Below, piece by piece: positions 55,827 to 64,000 of a stretch of 64,000 nt of DNA (the stretch's first letter is position 1; each line of letters begins with the position of its first letter). Made by a program: the position numbers and the translations under genes. The notes under the pieces are model-generated. The model saw only the letters and a list, made by a program, of their open reading frames with translations, ran no database searches and was not told the origin of the DNA. Source of the DNA: Pelagibius sp. (GTDB lineage: Bacteria; Pseudomonadota; Alphaproteobacteria; Kiloniellales; Kiloniellaceae). The stretch lies in assembly GCF_028289705.1 (NCBI RefSeq), contig NZ_JANQOI010000010.1:1-64000 (forward strand), given 5' to 3'.

Positions 55827-56828
55827 CTACATGCCGTTGGCTTTCTCCCAGACCGCGTGGGTCCAGGCGCCTTCCGGCTTCTTGGTGATCACCGGGGTCG
55901 AGGCGTTGGCGAGCAGGGTGTCGACGGTGCGCTCGTAGTCGGCCGGCTCCAGATAGCCGAGGCCCTTGGCGGAGCCCTCCAGCAGCTTGGCGATCTCGCC
56001 CATCATGCGCCGCTGGTGCTTTTCGGTCTGGGCGCCGGTCTCGTCGTTTTCGAGGACAATGTCAGCGGCCTCGTTGATGTTGTTCTTGGCGTAGTCCCAG
56101 CCCTTCAGGGAGGCGGCGACGAAGCGGGCCATCTTGTCGACGAAAGCCGGGTCCTTGAGGTTCGCCTCCAGCACGTAGAGCCCGTCCTCCAAAGTGGCGA
56201 CGCCCTGGTCCTCGTACTTGTAGACGATGAGGTCGTCGGCGGTGAGCCCGGCGTCGATGATCTGCCAGTACTCGTTGTAGGTCATGGTCGAAACACAGTC
56301 CGCCTGCTTCTGCAGGATGGGATCGACGTTGAAGCCCTGCTTCAGCACCGTGACGCCGTTGTCGCCGCCCTCGGTGGGCAGGCCGAGTTTGGCCATCCAG
56401 GAGAGGAAGGGATACTCGTTGCCGAAGAACCAGACGCCGAGGGTGCGGCCCTTGAAGTCCGCCGGCGTCTTGATGCCGCTGTCCTTGCGGCAGGTCAGCA
56501 TCATGCCGGACTTCTTGAAGACCTGGGCGATGTTGACCAGGGGCACGCCCTTCTCGCGCGACGCGAGGGCCGAGGGCATCCAGTCGATGATCACGTCGGC
56601 GCCGCCGCCGGCGATCACCTGCGGCGGGGCGATGTCCGGCCCGCCGGGCTTGATGGTGACGTCCAGTCCCGCGTCTTCGTAGTAGCCCTTTTCCTGGGCG
56701 ACGAAATAGCCGGCGAACTGCGCCTGGGTCACCCACTTCAACTGGAGGGTCACCTTGTCGGCGGCGCCGGCGGCCCCCGCCGTCAGCAGCAGCCCCGCGC
56801 CTGCCGCCAGGGAAATTAGTTTCTTCAT
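55827..56828 (-). CDS. NMT1/ThiY-type ABC transporter substrate-binding protein
   Basis: A 333-residue exported protein. A signal peptide (LISLAAGAGLLLTAGAAGAAD) precedes an NMT1/THI5-like domain: VTLQLKWVTQAQFAGYFVAQEKGYYEDAGLDV, GGGADVIIDWMPSALASR and GRTLGVWFFGNEYPF. These proteins bind pyrimidine moieties or related small aromatics. AGGAGAGG precedes the ATG at 56828. It is the last gene of the preT operon and is followed by a strong terminator. A pyrimidine-base ligand is inferred from context. Confidence 0.88.
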   Translation of the reverse strand: MKKLISLAAGAGLLLTAGAAGAADKVTLQLKWVTQAQFAGYFVAQEKGYYEDAGLDVTIKPGGPDIAPPQVIAGGGADVIIDWMPSALASREKGVPLVNIAQVFKKSGMMLTCRKDSGIKTPADFKGRTLGVWFFGNEYPFLSWMAKLGLPTEGGDNGVTVLKQGFNVDPILQKQADCVSTMTYNEYWQIIDAGLTADDLIVYKYEDQGVATLEDGLYVLEANLKDPAFVDKMARFVAASLKGWDYAKNNINEAADIVLENDETGAQTEKHQRRMMGEIAKLLEGSAKGLGYLEPADYERTVDTLLANASTPVITKKPEGAWTHAVWEKANGM

Positions 56829-56888
56829 CTTGCCTCTCCTCTTCATTGAACCCTGTTTGTTATCAGCTTGTTGTCGGCGTCCCGTCCC

Positions 56889-58052
56889 TCAGCGGTAGGA
56901 GGGATGCCAGAAGGTGGTCGCCCGCTCCGCCAAGGCCAGAAGGCCGTAGAACAGCGAGCCCGAGACGGCGGCCACGGCGATGGTCGCCCAGACCATCTCC
57001 ACGTTCATGCGGCCGATCTCCGTCGAGATGCGAAAACCCATGCCCACAATGGGGGTACCGAAGAATTCGGCCACGATTGCGCCGATCAGCGCAAGGGTGG
57101 AGTTGATCTTCAGGGCGTTGAAAATGAAGGGCAGCGCGTTGGGCAGGCGCACCCGCACCAGGGTCTGCAGATAGCTGGCGCCGTAGGAGCGCATGAGGTC
57201 GCGCTCCATCGCCTGGGTCGCGTGGAGGCCGGTGATGGTGTTCACCAGCATGGGGAAAAAGGTCATCACCACCACCACGGCGGCCTTGGACTGCCAGTCG
57301 AAGCCGAACCACATGACCATGATGGGCGCGACGCCGACGATGGGGAGAGCCGAGACGAAGTTGCCCAATGGCAGCAGGCCGCGCTGCAGGAAAGGCACCC
57401 GGTCCACCAGGATCGCCACCAGGAAACCGCTGCCGCAGCCGAAGAGAAAGCCGGAGAGCACCGACTTGATGAAAGTCTGGTAGAAATCGGCCTGCAGGGT
57501 GTCGGTGGAGGCCATGAAAACCGCGGCAATCCGCCCCGGCGAGGGCAGCAGCACCGAAGGCACGCCGAAACCGGTGACGCCCACCTGCCAGAGATAGATC
57601 AGCCAGGCGCCGAACAGGCCCGGGACCAGCAGGGCCACGATGCCCTTGCTGTTCCGACGGCCGGCCGCCTCCGACAGCACCGCCAGGGTCCGCCAGACGA
57701 GGAACCCGAGGCCGAGGACGAAGATCCAGACGCCCGGCCCGTGCAGGCCGAGGGGCGCTTCGGCGCCGAGGACCGCGAACTGGCGGTCGATGGCCGCCAG
57801 CGGTCCCCAGGCACCGGCAATGCAGGCGGTCAGCAGAAAGATACCGCTGCCCAGATTGCTTTGCGCCATGAGGCTCTGGCCGGCGGCGGCGATGGCGGCC
57901 ACCCCGAAGGCCAGCAGAAGCGCCGGCTCGGCCATCCAGCCGAGGCTCTCCCCCGTCATGCTGAGGCCGATGGGAAAGGCGAGCGCGATCAGAAAGAAAA
58001 CGAGGGCGAGGACGCTCGACCTCTCCTGCGCCCAGGCGTTTCGCATGTTCAT
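56889..58052 (-). CDS. ABC transporter permease (SsuC/ThiX type), long form
   Basis: A 387-residue permease, longer than the usual 250-280 because of an N-terminal extension of some 130 residues with several extra membrane segments (LVFFLIALAFPIGLSM, VWIFVLGLGFLVWRTL). The C-terminal two thirds are a BPD_transp_1 domain with the EAA-like loop SYGASYLQTLVRVRLPNALPFI. It overlaps the upstream permease gene by four bases. The pair feeds one importer with the ATPase and binding protein of this operon. Confidence 0.88.
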   Translation of the reverse strand: MNMRNAWAQERSSVLALVFFLIALAFPIGLSMTGESLGWMAEPALLLAFGVAAIAAAGQSLMAQSNLGSGIFLLTACIAGAWGPLAAIDRQFAVLGAEAPLGLHGPGVWIFVLGLGFLVWRTLAVLSEAAGRRNSKGIVALLVPGLFGAWLIYLWQVGVTGFGVPSVLLPSPGRIAAVFMASTDTLQADFYQTFIKSVLSGFLFGCGSGFLVAILVDRVPFLQRGLLPLGNFVSALPIVGVAPIMVMWFGFDWQSKAAVVVVMTFFPMLVNTITGLHATQAMERDLMRSYGASYLQTLVRVRLPNALPFIFNALKINSTLALIGAIVAEFFGTPIVGMGFRISTEIGRMNVEMVWATIAVAAVSGSLFYGLLALAERATTFWHPSYR

Positions 58053-58975
58053 GGTCGCGCTCCGGTCCGGCGCAGCACCAGCCGCTCGATGCCGCCGACC
58101 GCGGCGACCAACAGGCCGGCCATGGCGGCGGCGGTCAGCAGCGCCGCCCAGATCTGGACGGTCTGGCCGTAGTAGGAACCCACCAGCAGGCGCGCGCCGA
58201 TGCCCGCCGAGGCGCCGGTGGGCAGTTCGCCGACGATGGCGCCCACCAGGGAGATGGCGATAGCCACCTTCAGGCTGGCGAAAAGAAACGGCACCGAGGA
58301 GGGCCAGCGCAGCTTCCAGAACACCTGGGTGCCGCTGGCGCTGTAGGTCTTCATCAGGTCCATCTGCAGCGGGTCGGGGGAGCGCAGGCCCTTCACCATG
58401 CCGATGGTCACCGGGAAGAAGCAGAGATACATGGAGATGAGCGCCTTGGGCACCAGCCCGGTGAAGCCGATGTTGCCCAATACAACGATGACCATCGGCG
58501 CGATGGCCAGGATCGGAATGGTCTGGGAGGCGATGACCCAGGGCAGGAGACTGCGGTCCAGGGTCTTCACGTGGACGATGCCGACGGCCAGCAGAATGCC
58601 CAGGGCCGTGCCCATGGCAAAGCCGAGCAGGGTCGAGGACAGGGTGACCCAGCTATGGTAGACGAGACTGCGCTTGGAGGTGACCTTGCGCCCGAAGATG
58701 GACTTGTTCAGCTCGACGGCCACCTGATGGGGCGCCGGCAGCACCGGCCGCTCCATCGCCATCGCATCGTCCACCAGGCGGCTGAATGTCCAGCTCTCCC
58801 CTGCCCGCTCATAGCGGTCGGTCAGAAGCGGCGCGTTCAGCCAGACGGTCCCCGCATACCAGAGCGCAAAGATCGCCAGGCAGACCACCGTCAGTGGCCC
58901 GGCGCGCCCGGCGAAGACCCGGGACAGCAACCCGGGTGTCGCCGGCGGGGCCGAGCCGACGGCTTCAATCGTCAT
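58049..58975 (-). CDS. ABC transporter permease (SsuC/ThiX type)
   Basis: A 308-residue permease with about six membrane segments; the EAA-like loop reads MDLMKTYSASGTQVFWKLRWPSSVPF. It overlaps the ATPase gene by 11 bases at its start and the second permease gene by four bases at its end. Members of this type import nitrate, sulfonates or thiamine precursors. Confidence 0.88.
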   Translation of the reverse strand: MTIEAVGSAPPATPGLLSRVFAGRAGPLTVVCLAIFALWYAGTVWLNAPLLTDRYERAGESWTFSRLVDDAMAMERPVLPAPHQVAVELNKSIFGRKVTSKRSLVYHSWVTLSSTLLGFAMGTALGILLAVGIVHVKTLDRSLLPWVIASQTIPILAIAPMVIVVLGNIGFTGLVPKALISMYLCFFPVTIGMVKGLRSPDPLQMDLMKTYSASGTQVFWKLRWPSSVPFLFASLKVAIAISLVGAIVGELPTGASAGIGARLLVGSYYGQTVQIWAALLTAAAMAGLLVAAVGGIERLVLRRTGARP

Positions 58976-59804
58976 AGCTGTGTCCCGCGCGCAGGCCTTC
59001 GCGTACCCGGTGGGCGATGTCGGCGAAGGCGCCGCTCTCCCGGCTGTCGAGGGTGCGGTCCGGCGGCAGGTTGCAGTCGATCACGTCGATGATGCGCCCC
59101 GGCCGCGGCGACATGACGACGATCTTGGAGGAGAGGAAGACCGCCTCGGGGATCGAGTGGGTGACGAAGATCACCGTCTTGCCGGTGCGCTCCCAGAGGC
59201 GCAGCAACTGCTCGTTCAGATGGTCACGGGTGATCTCGTCGAGGGCGCCGAAGGGCTCGTCCATCAGCAAGAGGTCGGGCTCGAAGGAGAGCGCGCGGGC
59301 GATGGAGACCCGCTGCTGCATGCCGCCGGAAAGCTGCCAGGGAAATTTCTTTTCGAAGCCCTTGAGGTTCACCAGCTCCAGGTAGCGCGCCGCCCGTTCC
59401 CGCCGTTCGGCGCCGCTCATGCCCATGATCTCCAGCGGCAGCATGACGTTGCGCTCCACCGTCCGCCAGGGATAGAGCGCCGGCGCTTGGAAGACGTAGC
59501 CGTAGGCGCGGGCCAGCCGCGCCTCCTGCGGCGAGGCGCCGTTGACGCTGATCCGGCCCTCGGTCTGGCGTTCCAGATCGGCGATCACACGCAGCAGGGT
59601 GGTCTTGCCGCAGCCCGACGGTCCTATGAAGGAGACGAAGTCGCCGGCATTGACGGTGAGATCCACTTCGGAGAGGGCGTAAACCGGTCCATCAGCGGTC
59701 TGGAAGGTCAGCGAGAGCCTATCGACCTCGATCACCGGCCGGGCCGTGCCCTTCGCCGCTGGCGGCGCCTCCGCGTCCTGCTGCATGACTGCCTCTAGTG
59801 CCAT
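58965..59804 (-). CDS. ABC transporter ATPase (SsuB/ThiZ type)
   Basis: A 279-residue ATPase with Walker A GPSGCGKTT, a Q-loop QAPALYP, signature LSGGMQQR, Walker B LLLMDEPFGALD and switch FVTHSIPEA. The ATG at 59804 is chosen with a G-rich Shine-Dalgarno (GGGGGGAT) upstream; an ATG at 59855 (GAAGGGG upstream) is a real alternative that would add 17 residues. It energises the two permeases downstream. Confidence 0.88.
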   Translation of the reverse strand: MALEAVMQQDAEAPPAAKGTARPVIEVDRLSLTFQTADGPVYALSEVDLTVNAGDFVSFIGPSGCGKTTLLRVIADLERQTEGRISVNGASPQEARLARAYGYVFQAPALYPWRTVERNVMLPLEIMGMSGAERRERAARYLELVNLKGFEKKFPWQLSGGMQQRVSIARALSFEPDLLLMDEPFGALDEITRDHLNEQLLRLWERTGKTVIFVTHSIPEAVFLSSKIVVMSPRPGRIIDVIDCNLPPDRTLDSRESGAFADIAHRVREGLRAGHSYDD

Positions 59805-59878
59805 CCCCGTTATCCCCCCAACCTTATCCCACACAGTTGCAGGGGTTACCGCCATTCCGGCCCCTTCGGCGGCAAAGG

Positions 59879-61126
59879 TCAAGCACTCGCCCGCTCCAGC
59901 ATGGCGTGCAGCAGCACATTGCAGCCGGCCGCCAGGTCGCCTGGCGTGGCGCTCTCGCTCTCGTTGTGGCTGATGCCGTCCTCGCAGGGCACGAAAATCA
60001 TCGCCGTCGGGGCGACGCGGCTGATGTAGCAGGCGTCGTGGCCGGCGCCGGAGATGATGTCCATGTTGCCGAAGCCGGCGACGTCGGCGGCCTTGCGCAC
60101 GGCGGCGACACAGTCCGGGTTGAAGGCGATGGGGGGCGAATACCAGATGTCCTCGATCTCCGCCGTGATCCCGGCGGGATCGCAGATCGCCGCGCAGGCT
60201 TCCCGCAGTTCCGCTTCCATCTTGCTCAGGGTCTCGTCGTCGGGGTGGCGCAGGTCGACGGTGAGGAAGACCGAGCCCGGGATGGTGTTCCGCGAGTTGG
60301 GGCTGACCTGCATCATGCCGACGGTGGTCACCGCATGGGGCGGATGGGCCAGCGCGATCTCGTTGATCGCCGTCACCAGCCTGGAAGCGGCGACCAGGGC
60401 GTCCTTGCGGCGGTTCATCGGCGTGGTGCCGGCGTGGGATTCGGAGCCGGTCAGGGTCACTTCGAACCAGCGCTGGCCCTGGGCGCCGGTCACCACGCCT
60501 ATGGTCTTCTCCTCGGCCTCCAGGATCGGGCCTTGTTCGATGTGGGCCTCGAAGAAGGCGCGGATCGGATGCTCGCCCGGCGTCTGGTCGCCGAGATAGC
60601 CGATGCGGTCCAGTTCCTCGCCGATGGTCTTGCCGTCGACGTCGCTGCGGGAATGGCCGTAGTCCAGGTCGAAGACCCCGGCGAACACGCCGGAGGAGAT
60701 CATCGCCGGGGCGAAGCGCGAGCCCTCCTCATTGGTCCAGACCGAGACCTCGATGGGCGCCGTCGTCTCGATGGCATGGTCGTTCAGGGTGCGGATCACC
60801 TCCAGGCCCGCCAGCACGCCGAACACGCCATCGAACTTGCCGCCGGTGGGCTGGGTGTCCAGATGGCTGCCGGTGGTGACCGGCGCCAGGCTCGGGTCGG
60901 TGCCGGGCCGGCGCGCGAAGATGTTGCCCATCTTGTCCACAGTGATGGAGCAGCCGGCCTCCTGGCACCAGCGCACGAAGAGGTCCCGCCCCTCCCGGTC
61001 GAAGTCCGTGAGGGCCAGCCGGCAGTTGCCGCCGGCCACGCCGGGGCCGATCTTCGCCATTTCCATGAGGCTGTCCCACAGGCGGTCCTGATCGACCGTC
61101 AGATTCTTCAAGGTCATCGATGTCAC
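59879..61126 (-). CDS. M20-family carbamoylase/amidohydrolase (N-carbamoyl-beta-alanine amidohydrolase or allantoate amidohydrolase type)
   Basis: A 415-residue zinc-dependent amidohydrolase. TGSHLDTQPTGGKFDGVFGVL gives the first metal ligand (His) and bridging Asp, NEEGSRF the catalytic and ligand Glu pair, HIEQGP another ligand His, and SGAGHDACYIS the C-terminal ligand. The Zn-dependent hydantoinase/carbamoylase family hydrolyses N-carbamoyl amino acids and ureido acids. Cotranscription with preT/preA suggests the ureidopropionate step, which the nitrilase-type enzyme also appears to serve. Confidence 0.88.
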   Translation of the reverse strand: MTSMTLKNLTVDQDRLWDSLMEMAKIGPGVAGGNCRLALTDFDREGRDLFVRWCQEAGCSITVDKMGNIFARRPGTDPSLAPVTTGSHLDTQPTGGKFDGVFGVLAGLEVIRTLNDHAIETTAPIEVSVWTNEEGSRFAPAMISSGVFAGVFDLDYGHSRSDVDGKTIGEELDRIGYLGDQTPGEHPIRAFFEAHIEQGPILEAEEKTIGVVTGAQGQRWFEVTLTGSESHAGTTPMNRRKDALVAASRLVTAINEIALAHPPHAVTTVGMMQVSPNSRNTIPGSVFLTVDLRHPDDETLSKMEAELREACAAICDPAGITAEIEDIWYSPPIAFNPDCVAAVRKAADVAGFGNMDIISGAGHDACYISRVAPTAMIFVPCEDGISHNESESATPGDLAAGCNVLLHAMLERASA

Positions 61127-61183
61127 TTCCCCGTTCGGCCGCCGCCCCTGCTGGTCGCCGGCATTTTCTGTTGGTCTTCGGCG

Positions 61184-62461
61184 CTATTCGGCAGCCTTCT
61201 GGTTCATTGGGTTGCGCGGGTCCTGGGTCCAGTTCATGTATTCCTTGCCGTTCTCCACCTCGACCATGGAGATGCAGCCCTCCACCGGGCAGACATGCTG
61301 GCAGAGGTTGCAGCCCACGCACTCAGCGTCGATCACCTCATAGCGGCGCGCGCCGTTGTCCCGCTGGGCGGCGATGGCCTGGTGGGAGGTGTCCTCGCAG
61401 GCGATGTGGCAGAGCCCGCACTGGATGCAGAGATCCTGGTCGATCCTGGCCACGGTCTCGAAGTTGAGGTCGAGATACTGCCAGTCGGTGACGTTGGGAA
61501 CGGCGGCACCGCGGAAGTCGTCAAGAGTCTGGTGGCCCTTCTCGTCCATCCAGTAGGCGAGCCCGTCGATCATGTCCTCGACGATCTTGAAGCCCTTATG
61601 CATCGCCGCAGTGCAGACCTGCACCGAGCCGGCACCCAGGCTCATGAACTCCGCCGCGTCGCGCCAGTTGCCGATGCCGCCGATGCCGGAGATCGGCAGG
61701 CCGGCAGTCTCCTTGTCACGGGCGATCTCCGCGACCATGTGCATGGCGATGGGCTTCACCGCCGGGCCGCAGTAGCCGCCGTGGCTGCCCTTGCCGCCGA
61801 CGGTGGGCGTCGGCGCCATGATGTCGAGATCCACCGACATGATGGAGTTGATGGTGTTGATCAGGGAAACCGCATCGGCACCGCCCGCCTTCGCGGCGCG
61901 GGCCGGGCTCAGCACGTTGGTGACATTGGGGGTCAGCTTCACGAAGACCGGCATGCGGGTGTGGGTCTTGCACCAGCGGGTCACCATTTCGATGTATTCC
62001 GGCACTTGGCCGACGGCCGAGCCCATGCCGCGCTCCGACATGCCGTGGGGGCAGCCGAAGTTCAGCTCCACCGCGTCGGCTTCCGTCTCCTCGACCCGTT
62101 TGAGGATATTGCGCCAGTTCTCCTCCTCGCAGGGCACCATGAGGGAGACCACCATGGCCCGGTCCGGCCAGTCGCGCTTCACCTGCTTGATCTCCTGCAG
62201 GTTCACGTCCAGCGGCCGGTCTGTGATCAGCTCGATGTTGTTGAAGCCGGCCATGCGGGTGCCGTTGTAACTCATGGCGCCATAGCGCGACGAGACGTTG
62301 ACGATGGGCGGGTCCTCGCCCAGGGTCTTCCAGACCACCCCGCCCCAGCCCGCCTTGAAGGCGCGGACGACGTTGTACTCCTTGTCCGTGGGCGGCGCCG
62401 AGGCCAGCCAGAAGGGATTGGGTGACTTCACACCGGCGATGTCGCAACGAAGGTCAGCCAT
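61184..62461 (-). CDS. preA: Dihydropyrimidine dehydrogenase, catalytic subunit PreA
   Basis: A 425-residue flavin- and iron-sulfur-containing enzyme that reduces uracil and thymine to dihydropyrimidines with NAD(P)H. The FMN-binding TIM barrel covers about 1-310, with an NFGCPHGMSERGMGSAVGQ block containing the catalytic Cys loop. Two ferredoxin-like [4Fe-4S] clusters follow: LCIQCGLCHIACEDT and CVGCNLCQHVCPVEGC. It lies directly downstream of preT, its electron-transfer partner, as in E. coli preTA. Confidence 0.94.
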   Translation of the reverse strand: MADLRCDIAGVKSPNPFWLASAPPTDKEYNVVRAFKAGWGGVVWKTLGEDPPIVNVSSRYGAMSYNGTRMAGFNNIELITDRPLDVNLQEIKQVKRDWPDRAMVVSLMVPCEEENWRNILKRVEETEADAVELNFGCPHGMSERGMGSAVGQVPEYIEMVTRWCKTHTRMPVFVKLTPNVTNVLSPARAAKAGGADAVSLINTINSIMSVDLDIMAPTPTVGGKGSHGGYCGPAVKPIAMHMVAEIARDKETAGLPISGIGGIGNWRDAAEFMSLGAGSVQVCTAAMHKGFKIVEDMIDGLAYWMDEKGHQTLDDFRGAAVPNVTDWQYLDLNFETVARIDQDLCIQCGLCHIACEDTSHQAIAAQRDNGARRYEVIDAECVGCNLCQHVCPVEGCISMVEVENGKEYMNWTQDPRNPMNQKAAE

Positions 62462-62499
62462 AATTCGTCTCCTTGCCTTCGCGAACCCTGCGTCGGGCC

Positions 62500-63849
62500 T
62501 CAGCCCCGCAGGAAACTATCGATGGACTGGGCGGCCAGCTTGCCGTCCTGCACTGCGGCGACGGTCAGATCCTGGCTGATCTTGACGCAGTCGCCGCCGG
62601 CCCAGACGTCGGGCAGCGAGGTCTGGCGCTGCTCGTTCACGGCGATCCGCTCACCGTCCATCTCCAAGAGGTCCGAGGCGCCATTGGCCTGGGGCAGCGG
62701 CAGCATGGCCTGGCCGATGGCCTTGAACACCATGTCGGCCGGCAGGCTGAAGGCGTCGCCGGTCCCGGCGAGGCGCCCGTTCTCGTCGAGCTGGGTGTAC
62801 TCGAAGACCACATCGCTGATACGCCCATGGGCACCGCGCAGTTGGCGCGGCTGGGCCCAGTGCTTGATCTTCACGCCGTTGACCTGAGCGAACTCCTGCT
62901 CGTGGTGGGTCGCCGACATGGCCTCGGGCCCCCGCCGATAGACGAGCGTGACGTCCTCGGCGCCCAGGCGCTTGGTCTGCACGGCGATGTCGATGGCGGT
63001 GTTGCCGCCGCCGATCACCACGATCTTGCGACCCACCGGCAGCGATCTGAGGTCGTCGCTCTGGCGCAGTTCGGCGATGTAGTCGACGGCGTTGTGCACC
63101 CCCGGCAGGTCCTCGCCCTCCAGGTTCAGGGCGCGCACGCCGCCGAGCCCCATGCCCAGAAAGACGGCGTCGTAGTCCCGCCGCAGCTCGGCCAGGGCGA
63201 TGTCCTTGCCGAGGGCCTGGTCGTGGCGGATCTCGATGCCGCCGATCTCCAGGATGAAATCCACCTCGCGGTGGGCGAAATCGTCCGGCACCTTGTAGGC
63301 GGCGATGCCGTACTCGTTCAGTCCACCGGCCTTTGCCTTGGCGTCGAAGACCACGACGTCATGGCCCAGCATGGCCAGGCGGTGGGCGCAGGACAGCCCC
63401 GCCGGCCCGGCGCCGACCACCGCGACCGTCTTGCCGCTGGGTTCGGCCCGGGTGAAGGGATGGCTCTCCGCCTCCATCACCGCGTCGGTGGCATAGCGCT
63501 GCAGCAGGCCGATCTGCACCGGCTTGTGCTCTTGCGTGTTTCGGACGCAGGCTTCCTGGCAGAGCACTTCCGTCGGGCAGACCCGCGCGCAGGCACCGCC
63601 CATGATGTTCTCTTGCAGGATGTCCTGGGCCGCGCCGCGGACATTGTCGGTGGAGATCTTGCGGATGAAGCTCGGGATATCGATGCCTGTCGGGCAGGCT
63701 TCGATGCAGGGGGCGTCGTAGCAGAAATAGCAGCGGCTGGATTCGACCAGTGCGGCCTTGCGGTCCAGCGGCGGATGAACGTCGCCGAAGTTTTCCGCAT
63801 AGGCGGACTCCGGCAGGCGCCCGGCCGCGATGTCCGGTTGGTTATCCAT
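62500..63849 (-). CDS. preT: Dihydropyrimidine dehydrogenase, FAD/NAD-binding subunit PreT
   Basis: A 449-residue flavoprotein of the GltD-like family, the electron-input subunit of the PreTA dihydropyrimidine dehydrogenase. N-terminal cysteines CYFCYDAPCIEACPTG and CARVCPTEVLCQEAC bind two Fe-S clusters; GAGPAGLSCA is the FAD site and VIGGGNTAIDIAVQ the NAD(P) site. It is the first gene behind the double operator at 63928-63965 and starts a seven-gene minus-strand operon ending near 55827. Confidence 0.94.
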   Translation of the reverse strand: MDNQPDIAAGRLPESAYAENFGDVHPPLDRKAALVESSRCYFCYDAPCIEACPTGIDIPSFIRKISTDNVRGAAQDILQENIMGGACARVCPTEVLCQEACVRNTQEHKPVQIGLLQRYATDAVMEAESHPFTRAEPSGKTVAVVGAGPAGLSCAHRLAMLGHDVVVFDAKAKAGGLNEYGIAAYKVPDDFAHREVDFILEIGGIEIRHDQALGKDIALAELRRDYDAVFLGMGLGGVRALNLEGEDLPGVHNAVDYIAELRQSDDLRSLPVGRKIVVIGGGNTAIDIAVQTKRLGAEDVTLVYRRGPEAMSATHHEQEFAQVNGVKIKHWAQPRQLRGAHGRISDVVFEYTQLDENGRLAGTGDAFSLPADMVFKAIGQAMLPLPQANGASDLLEMDGERIAVNEQRQTSLPDVWAGGDCVKISQDLTVAAVQDGKLAAQSIDSFLRG

Positions 63850-63927
63850 GCGAAACTCCCTGATCGTCTGACCGCAGACGCTCTTTCGGCGTCTTGCGTC
63901 CCTCTTGCAAAAAACTGTAGCGTTGAC

Positions 63928-63943
63928 TTGACCAAGCGGTCAA
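63928..63943. promoter_or_regulatory. RutR-type operator (site 3)
   Basis: TTGACCAAGCGGTCAA matches TTGACCA-nn-TGGTCAA at 15 of 16 positions and is symmetric except for the outer pair of the AAGC centre. It lies 79 bases upstream of the preT start codon. Confidence 0.85.
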
Positions 63944-63949
63944 CGAAAA

Positions 63950-63965
63950 TTGACCAAGTGGTCAG
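63950..63965. promoter_or_regulatory. RutR-type operator (site 4)
   Basis: TTGACCAAGTGGTCAG matches the RutR consensus at 15 of 16 positions. Its centre is 22 bases, about two helical turns, from site 3, so two dimers could bind on one face. A further TTTTGACC half-site follows at 63967-63974. Confidence 0.85.
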
Positions 63966-64000
63966 GTTTTGACCGTAGAAGAACAAGAATCGGCGCCAGA

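Noticed and set aside
59798..62425. 875-codon plus-strand open frame opposite the M20 and preA genes
   Set aside because: Antisense shadow of two well-recognised enzymes.

Overview
This is a high-G+C chromosomal window that codes on both strands with short gaps. Its gene families (Tat-exported sugar binding protein, UgpC-type ATPase, class III cyclase with TolB-like and TPR regions, RutR-like operators, PF04392-type binding protein) point to a free-living heterotrophic alphaproteobacterium, perhaps of the Rhodospirillales/Kiloniellales kind. That placement is inference, because there is no rRNA or other marker gene. I saw no tRNA, rRNA, CRISPR array, transposase or phage gene.

Layout. (1) 214-5021, minus strand: a class III nucleotide cyclase with TPRs, a DUF1826 gene overlapping a COG0523 (CobW-like) GTPase behind a Zur-box-like palindrome, and an SdiA-regulated-type beta-propeller protein. 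(2) 5221-7071: an acyltransferase-3/SGNH O-acyltransferase. (3) 7186-19029: a signalling island. It has a PAS-PAS kinase with a response regulator, a GH16 glycosidase, a minus-strand operon (ATP-grasp ligase, a fusion of two extracytoplasmic sensor-like domains with an MFS transporter, an orphan PF04392-type binding protein), and a divergent GAF-PAS kinase, receiver and receiver-kinase. (4) 19253-27393: a small membrane-anchored protein convergent with a very large exported protein, a two-domain PPK2 enzyme, and a lipoprotein of unknown role.

(5) 27513-38997: a polyol/sugar catabolic locus. A SorC/DeoR-type regulator is divergent from an ABC importer (two permeases, Tat-exported binding protein, UgpC-like ATPase) interleaved with two FGGY kinases, a glycerol-1-phosphate-dehydrogenase-like enzyme, a GpsA-like dehydrogenase and an RpiB-like isomerase. 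Together these would import a polyol, phosphorylate it, oxidise it to a ketose phosphate and isomerise that. The enzyme set matches no pathway I know exactly. (6) 39346-44938: a VanZ/PHP fusion protein, a B12-binding radical SAM protein and a DUF4399 protein.

(7) 45002-64000: a reductive pyrimidine degradation island. One plus-strand operon carries dihydropyrimidinase, a BMP-type nucleoside ABC importer, cytosine deaminase, an unknown exported protein and a class V aminotransferase. One minus-strand operon carries preT, preA, an M20 carbamoylase and an NMT1-type ABC importer. A nitrilase-family beta-ureidopropionase is divergent from the first operon. TTGACCA-nn-TGGTCAA-like palindromes (the RutR motif) stand in front of both operons, which suggests one uracil- or thymine-responsive TetR-type repressor controls the island. 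That repressor is not in the window.
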